In this document: one piece after another, positions 59,000 to 64,000 of the stretch
Layout of the letters: the number at the start of each line of letters is the position of its first letter
How positions within the stretch are numbered: position 1 is the stretch's first letter
Origin: Rossellomorea marisflavi
Lineage (GTDB): Bacteria; Bacillota; Bacilli; Bacillales; Bacillaceae_B
Assembly: GCF_022170785.1 (NCBI RefSeq)
Contig: NZ_CP081870.1
Span: 2,034,001 to 2,098,000, forward strand
Length of the DNA stretch: 64,000 nucleotides
Reading direction: 5' to 3'
Program-made: the position numbers and the translations under genes
The notes under the pieces: generated by a model
Databases searched by the model: none
What the model saw: the letters and a program-made list of their open reading frames with translations, nothing else
Told to the model about the DNA's origin: nothing

Positions 59000-60064
59000 A
59001 TGGAGAAAACATCCATATACGGATTAACGATAGATCAGCTCACAGATTGGCTAGTCGAGCACGGCCAGAAGAAATTCCGTGCCGCCCAAGTGTGGGACTG
59101 GTTATATAAGAAGAGAGTAACGGAATTCTCTCAAATGAAAAACCTGAATAGTACCTGCATCGAACTGTTGGACAACCATTTCCACATTCAAACCCTTCAA
59201 CAGGAAATCAAGCAGGAGTCCAAGGACGGAACAATCAAATTTCTATTCAAGCTTCAGGATGGGAACCTGATTGAGACCGTGCTTATGCGCTTTAATTATG
59301 GTCTGAGCGTATGTGTGACCACTCAGGTAGGGTGCAACATCGGTTGTACGTTCTGCGCAAGCGGCTTGCTGAAGAAAAACCGCGATCTATCCAGTGGTGA
59401 AATCGTGGAGCAGATCATGAATGTACAGCATCACCTTGATGCTGCCGGCAAGGATGAGAGGGTCAGTCATATTGTGGTTATGGGAATCGGCGAGCCGTTT
59501 GATAACTATGACAATATGATGGACTTCTTCCGGGTCGTGAATGACCAGAAGGGCCTATCCATCGGTGCACGTCACATTACCGTTTCAACAAGTGGTTTAG
59601 CTGATAAGATTTATAAGTTTGCCGATGAAAACATCCAGATCAACCTGGCTGTATCCCTTCATGCTCCAAACAACGAACTACGGACCAGGATCATGAAGAT
59701 CAACCGTGCCTATCCACTAGAGAAACTGATGCCGGCGATTGATTATTACCTTGAGAAGACAAACAGAAGGATTACGTTTGAGTACATCCTCTTGAGTGAC
59801 GTGAATGATCATGTCGAAGAAGCGAAGCAACTTGCCAAGCTTCTGAAGGACAAGCGACACCTGTCATACGTCAATCTGATTCCATATAATCCGGTTGATG
59901 AGCACAATCAATATCAAAGGAGCACGAAGGATGCCATCGTGAAGTTCTACGGAACTCTCCTGGATAATGGGATCAATTGCGGAGTGCGTGTGGAACAAGG
60001 TTCAGATATTGATGCCGCATGCGGTCAATTGCGCAGTAAACAAATTAAGAAAGCCATGGCGTAA
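59000..60064 (+). CDS. rlmN: 23S rRNA A2503 methyltransferase RlmN
   Basis: A 354-residue radical-SAM enzyme. Iron-sulfur motif [20 protein letters not shown] (SAM contact), VSTSGL, and the C-terminal catalytic Cys in [11 protein letters not shown], paired with the methylated Cys of RlmN-type dual-specificity (also tRNA) enzymes. The [18 protein letters not shown] loop is like that of Listeria/lactobacilli RlmN rather than B. subtilis YloN (CASTLGGLKRNL). With the neighbourhood being unlike the prpC-prkC operon, this may be a second RlmN copy. It methylates C2 of A2503 at the peptidyl-transfer exit tunnel. Confidence 0.88.
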   Translation: MEKTSIYGLTIDQLTDWLVEHGQKKFRAAQVWDWLYKKRVTEFSQMKNLNSTCIELLDNHFHIQTLQQEIKQESKDGTIKFLFKLQDGNLIETVLMRFNYGLSVCVTTQVGCNIGCTFCASGLLKKNRDLSSGEIVEQIMNVQHHLDAAGKDERVSHIVVMGIGEPFDNYDNMMDFFRVVNDQKGLSIGARHITVSTSGLADKIYKFADENIQINLAVSLHAPNNELRTRIMKINRAYPLEKLMPAIDYYLEKTNRRITFEYILLSDVNDHVEEAKQLAKLLKDKRHLSYVNLIPYNPVDEHNQYQRSTKDAIVKFYGTLLDNGINCGVRVEQGSDIDAACGQLRSKQIKKAMA

Positions 60065-60095
60065 TCGAAGGACTGCCGTGAAAATACAATACATG

Positions 60096-60149
60096 ACCGG
60101 TCGATCAGTTGATATGTTGATTCATATCGAGATCGTCCGGTTTTTTTTC
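60096..60149 (+). terminator. Terminator after rlmN
   Basis: ACCGGTCGATC pairing with GATCGTCCGGTT and a long T run; an inner GATATG/CATATC stem completes the hairpin. Confidence 0.75.
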
Positions 60150-60203
60150 TGTGACATTACTCCAGAAGATGAGGGAGAAGCCTCACACCAAATGAGAATA
60201 CAA

Positions 60204-60256
60204 TTGATGCATCAACGATTGAGTATTTGGATGAAACTTATTAGTTGACGCGTCAA
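60204..60256. promoter_or_regulatory. Upstream MarR-type operators (two palindromes)
   Basis: TTGATGCATCAA (60204-60215) and TTGACGCGTCAA (60245-60256) are perfect 12-bp palindromes 41 bp apart, about four helical turns. A degenerate third, TTGACGGGTCAT, is at 60324-60335. They match the site at 60385-60396 in form. Confidence 0.65.
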
Positions 60257-60353
60257 ATATATCGTAGTATGATCATGCTTGTAACCTTTTAAAACATTGT
60301 TTTAAAGAGATTACACACTATGGTTGACGGGTCATGTAATATAGGCTGCACCC

Positions 60354-60396
60354 TTGACAGTCAGGTCGCTTTATAGTATATTAATTGATGTATCAA
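60354..60396 (+). promoter_or_regulatory. Promoter and autoregulatory operator of the MarR operon
   Basis: TTGACA (60354-60359), a spacer of exactly 17, TATATT (60377-60382). The perfect palindrome TTGATGTATCAA (60385-60396) sits immediately after the -10 box, over the likely transcription start. A bound MarR dimer would block initiation. Confidence 0.75.
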
Positions 60397-60432
60397 CTAT
60401 TGAGTGATCAATTGTTAAAGGAGGGGGATGCT

Positions 60433-60867
60433 TTGCCGAATCACTGTTCAGAAGAAGGTAAGATCATCTATCAGCTGAATGACATCTATAAATTAATGAG
60501 TCCCAAGTTCGAACGCTGTACCGGTATCAGTCAGTCACGTCTCGAACTTCTCCATAAATTATTTGATGTTGACGAAATCAGTCAGACCCAGCTACAAAAA
60601 GAGGTTTGTATAGATGGCGCGGCCGTTACAAGACATTTGAAACAGCTTGAAGCTCAAGGCATGGTCTCACGCAGGAAGAATCCTGCAGACAATCGTTTTA
60701 CATTTGTCCGTCTGACGAAAGAAGGAAGAGAAAAAATCGATTCCTTTAAGCGGGAGAAAGAACAATTTATCAGCAGGGTCCTGGACGGTTTTTCAGAGGC
60801 CGAGATGAAGAATCTTTCCGACAGTCTTTCTAGGATTCAGGACAACGTCAATAAAATCAACTATTAA
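60433..60867 (+). CDS. MarR family transcriptional regulator
   Basis: Start at TTG 60433, 5 bases after AAAGGAGGGGG; the earlier ATG at 60388 lies within the operator. A 144-residue winged helix: SRLELLHKLFDVDEISQTQL, recognition helix GAAVTRHLKQLEAQGMVSR, and the MarR wing RKNPADNRFTFVRLTKEG. One Cys near the N-terminus (NHC) and others (RCTG, EVCI) could serve redox or electrophile sensing as in quinone-responsive MarR proteins. It probably represses itself and the following nitroreductase, monooxygenase and SnoaL genes. Confidence 0.88.
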   Translation: MPNHCSEEGKIIYQLNDIYKLMSPKFERCTGISQSRLELLHKLFDVDEISQTQLQKEVCIDGAAVTRHLKQLEAQGMVSRRKNPADNRFTFVRLTKEGREKIDSFKREKEQFISRVLDGFSEAEMKNLSDSLSRIQDNVNKINY

Positions 60868-60885
60868 GAAAAGGGGAATTTCATC

Positions 60886-61521
60886 ATGAATTCAGTTCGC
60901 AATAACGACTTCCAAGACCTCATTACCGGTCGCCGTTCCATCAGGAACTATGATCCGAGTGTGAAAATCAGCAAAGAAGAAATGAAGGAGATTTTAACAG
61001 AAGCAACACTTGCTCCGTCTTCTGTGAACCTTCAACCTTGGCGCTTCCTTGTCATTGATAGTGAAGAAGGAAAAGCCACTCTTGCACCTCTTGCAAAATT
61101 CAACCAAACTCAGGTTAATACATCTTCAGCAGTCATTGCTGTTTTCGTGGATATGAACAGCCTTGACTACACGGATCGCATCTACAACGATGCAGTAGAA
61201 AAAGGCCTTATGCCTGCAGAAGTAAGAGACAGGCAGATTCCTGGGATTAAAGGAATGTTAAGTCAGGTTCCTGTTCAGGAAATGCGTGAAATGAACCTGA
61301 TCGATGCCGGTCTTGTATCCATGCAACTTATGCTTGCAGCACGTCACCACGGATATGACACCAACCCAATCGGTGGGTATGAAAAAGATCAAATTGCCGA
61401 AGCCTATGGAATGGATAAAGAACGCTACTATCCAGTTATGTTGATTTCAATCGGTAAAGCTGCAGACGCCGGGTACCAATCAGTCCGCCTTCCAATCGAT
61501 GAAATCACTGAATGGAAATAA
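60886..61521 (+). CDS. Nitroreductase family oxidoreductase
   Basis: A 211-residue FMN protein of the NfsB/YodC type: RRSIRNYDPSVKIS (FMN phosphate site), ATLAPSSVNLQPWRFLVID, and C-terminal PVMLISIGKAADAG. It reduces nitro groups or quinones by two electrons with NAD(P)H. It follows the MarR gene by 18 bases and so is in the same operon. Together they fit an electrophile detoxification unit similar in logic to yodB-yodC. Confidence 0.88.
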   Translation: MNSVRNNDFQDLITGRRSIRNYDPSVKISKEEMKEILTEATLAPSSVNLQPWRFLVIDSEEGKATLAPLAKFNQTQVNTSSAVIAVFVDMNSLDYTDRIYNDAVEKGLMPAEVRDRQIPGIKGMLSQVPVQEMREMNLIDAGLVSMQLMLAARHHGYDTNPIGGYEKDQIAEAYGMDKERYYPVMLISIGKAADAGYQSVRLPIDEITEWK

Positions 61522-61558
61522 TACAAAACCAACACTAACCATAAGAGGAGAATGAACC

Positions 61559-61858
61559 ATGATTATTACACACGCTGAACTACAAGTGAACCCTGCAAAA
61601 GAAGAAGAATTCCTAGCTGAGATCCGCACACTCATCGCTGCTTCTAAACAAGAAGAAGGAAACGTGGACTACTCACTTAAACGCGATGTTGAAAACCCAA
61701 ATCATTTCACTATGATCGAAATGTGGAAAGACATGGACGCAGTCCAAAGCCATAACAATAGTGAGCACTTCAAGGCATTTGGTGCGAAAGCACAAGCTTT
61801 CCTTGCCGGCCCTCTTGCAGTGCGCATGTTCGAAGGACAAGAATTGAAACTTTCTTAA
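61559..61858 (+). CDS. Antibiotic biosynthesis monooxygenase (ABM) domain protein
   Basis: A 99-residue ferredoxin-like single-domain protein: ITHAELQVNPAKEEEFLAEI, NVDYSLKRDVENPNHFTMIEMW and the dimer signature HNNSEHFKAF. It resembles YgiN-type quinol monooxygenases that act on quinones without cofactor. It follows the nitroreductase by 37 bases; AGAGGAG precedes the ATG. A further palindrome TTGATGAATCAA starts immediately after its stop, and a terminator follows. Confidence 0.87.
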   Translation: MIITHAELQVNPAKEEEFLAEIRTLIAASKQEEGNVDYSLKRDVENPNHFTMIEMWKDMDAVQSHNNSEHFKAFGAKAQAFLAGPLAVRMFEGQELKLS

Positions 61859-61870
61859 TTGATGAATCAA
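61859..61870. promoter_or_regulatory. Fourth MarR-type palindrome
   Basis: TTGATGAATCAA, 10 of 12 symmetric, directly after the ABM stop codon and ahead of the SnoaL-like gene. It has the same half-sites as those upstream of marR. No clear -35/-10 pair is seen next to it. Confidence 0.45.
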
Positions 61871-61873
61871 TAA

Positions 61874-61900
61874 GAAGCAGTTCCACTTGGGACTGCTTTT
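61874..61900 (+). terminator. Terminator (attenuator-like) between ABM and SnoaL genes
   Basis: AAGCAGTTCCA-ctt-GGGACTGCTTTT; leaky or full stop before the last gene. Confidence 0.7.
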
Positions 61901-61928
61901 CTTATTGGGAAAATGGAGGATGTACAAA

Positions 61929-62312
61929 ATGGAAAATTTACAAAAATACTTTGATCTATTCGATCAATCCAGAACAAGTGAAAAAGCGTTTGAGGAATTG
62001 AGCGGACTATTTACAGAAGACATGATGTTTGTATTGAATGGGCATGAAAAACATGGCATCGATCAATGGAATCAATTCGTAAAGATGGTGTTCCAAGAAA
62101 ATGTCGACCTCAAGCATATGTTTGAAGGCTGGGTATACGATGAGAAAGAAGATCTGTATGTAACACCATGGGCGGTTTGTGGAAAACGTAAATCGGGTGA
62201 AGTCTACACCCAGACAGGGAAAGATTTTGCCAAGCTAGACACTTCAGGGAAAATCACGTATCTTGCCAATGTGCCTGACAACACAGACATGTTCTCGGAT
62301 TATAAGAAGTAA
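61929..62312 (+). CDS. SnoaL/NTF2-like protein
   Basis: Start at ATG 61929, 10 bases after GGAGG; an ATG at 61920 touches that site. A 127-residue alpha+beta barrel: helices LQKYFDLFDQSR and AFEELSGLFTEDMMFVLNGH, then MFEGWVYDEKEDLYVTPWAVCGK and a Gly-rich strand. SnoaL-like proteins are isomerases/hydrolases or binding proteins for small aromatics; the activity here cannot be named. It probably belongs to the MarR-controlled cluster. Confidence 0.75.
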   Translation: MENLQKYFDLFDQSRTSEKAFEELSGLFTEDMMFVLNGHEKHGIDQWNQFVKMVFQENVDLKHMFEGWVYDEKEDLYVTPWAVCGKRKSGEVYTQTGKDFAKLDTSGKITYLANVPDNTDMFSDYKK

Positions 62313-62707
62313 TGCGGCATGGATTGACACCTTCTACAATAAGAAGGTGTTTTTTTAATGGGCAGGGAATTTTTTGTCCTTTACTATATTTTATAAGTTT
62401 GAACCATCTCCATACGTCTATTGCCGTGTATCGAATAGGATGAGCTGTTGACCACTACGGTAGCAATAAAAAAATCCTAAAGCTGACATATACGTAGTCA
62501 CCTTGGCGTTGGAGAGCATCCAGTCTTTCTTCGGGGGTAGGGATTAGCATGTCCATGAGTGGAAAGCAAAAGGGTATTCATCATCAAGCAGTGAGAAGCG
62601 CTGCTTTTTTTATGAAAATCTTTAGGAAATGGGTATTCATACAGACAATGGACGCTTGTCCTGCTTATACTATCTTAGACCCAGAGAAAGAGAGGAGGAT
62701 ACAGATT
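62313..62707. other. Intergenic region before the coat protein gene
   Basis: Terminator at 62327-62356 (ACACCTTCTacaataAGAAGGTGTTTTTTT). A second small hairpin with a T run, AAGCAGtgagaagcgCTGCTTTTTTT, at 62585-62610. The frame upstream of cotD is open from 62549 to 62707, but the ribosome binding site GAGAGGAGG at 62691-62699 fixes the start at 62708. A sporulation promoter is likely but not clearly seen. Confidence 0.5.
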
Positions 62708-63097
62708 ATGTATAAAGGAAATAAAGGAGTTCAAGGTGCCCAAAGCGGACAGCAACCAATGAACTGCGGCTATCCGCAGGTTTCTCCAGCCCAAACAAAA
62801 CCAACACAGATGATGCCTGCCCAGACCAGCCCAACAAAACAATACACTGAAAATGTAAACCAGGAAGTTCAAATCCCTATGGTTCACCCGAGCCACACGA
62901 CGCAGGTGAATCACACACATTATAAATATATACACTCTTATCCACACACACAATCGGTGGTCAATTCCGCTTCGGAAGAACATGTATGCGCAGAGCCGCA
63001 ACAAATGATGCCGATGCATCACTGCCCACCGCCATGCCCGCCTCGTCCATGCCCACCACGTCCATGTGGAAGGCCTAGACCAGGATTCTTCTGGTGA
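62708..63097 (+). CDS. cotD: CotD family inner spore coat protein
   Basis: A 129-residue protein from ATG 62708 (GAGAGGAGG upstream). The N-terminal half is rich in Gln, Pro and Thr (YPQVSPAQTKPTQMMPAQTS). The middle has the CotD-like PMVHPSHTTQVNHTHYKYIH and SYPHTQSVVNSAS. The tail is Pro/Cys/His-rich (HHCPPPCPPRPCPPRPCGRP). It would be made in the mother cell under sigma-K and built into the coat. Longer than B. subtilis CotD (75), with extra repeats in the N-terminus. A terminator follows. Confidence 0.85.
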   Translation: MYKGNKGVQGAQSGQQPMNCGYPQVSPAQTKPTQMMPAQTSPTKQYTENVNQEVQIPMVHPSHTTQVNHTHYKYIHSYPHTQSVVNSASEEHVCAEPQQMMPMHHCPPPCPPRPCPPRPCGRPRPGFFW

Positions 63098-63102
63098 AAT
63101 TT

Positions 63103-63131
63103 GATGGTGTCCTAAAAGGGCACCATTTTTT
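63103..63131 (+). terminator. Terminator after cotD
   Basis: ATGGTGTCC-taaaa-GGGCACCATTTTTT. Confidence 0.85.
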
Positions 63132-63199
63132 ATTGTTTGGTTTCGTTCCAAACGGATAGTTGGTATTATGAGGAGTAGAATGTTGAAAGGAATCGGGAT

Positions 63200-64000
63200 A
63201 TGTACAGAATAACAGACCGCAAGATCAAAGATCGTTGTGGGGATCAATCATATAAAAAAGGGCAAGAGTATGTTAGACGCAATCGCGTCTCCATCCTCTC
63301 TATGGGGGATGGGCATGTGAGCGCAACGGTGAAGGGCGATGAGGACTTTTCTGTGATGATCGACCTGAGCAATGACTCTGCATCTTGTTCATGCCCCAAA
63401 CTGGCATCGTTTAAAAAAGAATGCCAACACATTGCCGCGGTGTGGCTGACCATGAAAGATGAGGCGGCAGCTGAAGAACTGATCGCACTCTTCAATGAGG
63501 ATACAAGTGTCCCCACCGTCAAGTCGCATTTTGAAACCAGGGAAACTCTGCAGTTGTCTTGGTACATAAAGTATGAAGAAATCTTATATCTATCTCTTGG
63601 AATCGAAGGTAGGCCCGTTCATGACATCCACGGCTTCACTCAAGCAGTTAAGGAGGGAAAGTGTTTCAGGATCTCAGACGATTTCGATTATCTCCCTTCC
63701 TCCCATTGCTTAAAGCATGAAGACATGAAACTGTTAAATTGTTTAGAGCGTGGGAGAGAAGGCAATCAAAAAGCGGGATCACTTGTGGTTACGGTTCCTA
63801 TATGGAGGGACATTCTTCCTCTTTTAGAGGCAGTTAAGGTTTTCTTCGAATATCCAAAGGGAGAGTGTGTAGAATTTATTATCAACCATGAGTTGCCGGA
63901 CATTGGTTTTCATTTTGATCAATCAGATCTAGGCTTTACCCTTCATATCAGGGGTGTACGGGATTTGGAGATCATTCCTTCTTATGGAGTGGCCATCGAT
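63200..64000 (+). CDS. ywqA: SWIM/SNF2-family helicase, N-terminal part (cut by the window end)
   Basis: The frame opens at ATG 63200 (GAAAGGAA upstream) and runs uninterrupted to the end of the window, 267 codons, so only the N-terminus is seen. A SWIM zinc finger, CSCPKLASFKKECQHIAAVW (residues about 68-87), follows GQEYVRRNRVSILSM. The next segment (about 100-267) is the beta-rich domain that precedes the helicase in Bacillus YwqA-type SNF2 proteins. The helicase core itself lies outside the window, so the assignment is from the N-terminus only. Confidence 0.8.
   Translation, partial: MYRITDRKIKDRCGDQSYKKGQEYVRRNRVSILSMGDGHVSATVKGDEDFSVMIDLSNDSASCSCPKLASFKKECQHIAAVWLTMKDEAAAEELIALFNEDTSVPTVKSHFETRETLQLSWYIKYEEILYLSLGIEGRPVHDIHGFTQAVKEGKCFRISDDFDYLPSSHCLKHEDMKLLNCLERGREGNQKAGSLVVTVPIWRDILPLLEAVKVFFEYPKGECVEFIINHELPDIGFHFDQSDLGFTLHIRGVRDLEIIPSYGVAID

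Larger units (their letters stand above)
60065..60432. other. Regulatory region of the MarR operon
   Basis: Contains the rlmN terminator (60096-60149), three to four TTGAYGNRTCAA-type palindromes and a consensus promoter (separate entries). No coding region. Confidence 0.6.

Noticed and set aside
62549-62707. N-terminal extension of the CotD-like protein
   Set aside because: The frame is open but contains a hairpin with T run and the strong ribosome binding site is directly before ATG 62708.

Overview
The window reads as chromosomal DNA of an endospore-forming Bacillaceae species (Bacillus/Rossellomorea-like; the species cannot be fixed from this sequence alone). Support for this: the ccdA-yneI-ccdC-yneK cluster next to a Spo0E-type phosphatase as in B. 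subtilis, RsbR-type stressosome proteins with a sigma-B promoter, a CotD-like coat protein, a long collagen-like surface protein, a trpS T-box, a SAM-I riboswitch ahead of metI-metC-yitJ-metH, AGGAGG-type ribosome binding sites, and frequent TTG/GTG starts. No rRNA, tRNA or CRISPR array was seen.

Layout. 1-3.1 kb: yneF and a decayed integrative element. An 82-bp 3' segment of yneF is repeated 2628 bp downstream with one mismatch, and between the copies lie a broken tyrosine recombinase, a secreted-protein gene and a run of degraded excisionase-like genes. 3.2-8 kb: CamS lipoprotein and a heterodimeric ABC exporter. 8-13 kb: Spo0E-like phosphatase, cytochrome c maturation genes (ccdA, yneI, ccdC), yneK with a newly seen 34-codon coupled ORF, a PAS histidine kinase, a lipoprotein and a YvrJ-family peptide. 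13.4-18.6 kb: sbcD-sbcC and coaW. 18.6-23.4 kb: Sco1-like copper chaperone, small membrane protein, VanZ, phospholipase-D-type cardiolipin synthase, degenerate HAD protein, Nudix hydrolase, DUF457-type membrane protein. 23.4-26 kb: T-box plus trpS, and a zinc alcohol dehydrogenase. 26.2-34 kb: SAM-riboswitch methionine operon. 34-36.4 kb: two RsbR paralogues flanking a small sigma-region-3-like ORF. 36.4-38.1 kb: mhqE-mhqD-type quinone detoxification operon with an MhqR-like palindrome. 38.2-40.4 kb: zinc-ribbon membrane protein, DUF3231, YwaF. 40.5-44.6 kb: a tight three-gene operon coding for a PlsY homologue, an N-acyltransferase/class V aminotransferase fusion, and an LtaS-type enzyme. 45-50.5 kb: YitT, UppP, tandem GNAT, a small coiled-coil membrane protein, PssA, and ChrA with a PadR regulator. 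50.7-57.2 kb: cell-surface or secreted proteins (collagen-like protein with a 36-bp DNA repeat, lipase, subtilisin-type protease). 57.5-64 kb: a palindrome-preceded micro-ORF, CD3324/Mor-like regulator, FusB-type EF-G-binding protein, RlmN, a MarR-nitroreductase-monooxygenase-SnoaL cluster with repeated TTGAYGNRTCAA-type palindromes, CotD, and the start of a SWIM/SNF2 helicase.

How the parts work together. Most neighbourhoods are ordinary housekeeping. The strongest candidate for an undescribed system is the 40.5-44.6 kb operon: acyl-phosphate chemistry (PlsY), amine formation plus N-acylation (fusion protein) and polyglycerol-phosphate-type transfer (LtaS-like) are translationally linked, which suggests a dedicated modified lipid or lipid-anchored polymer. 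Second are the decayed yneF-targeting element and the palindrome-marked MarR regulon.
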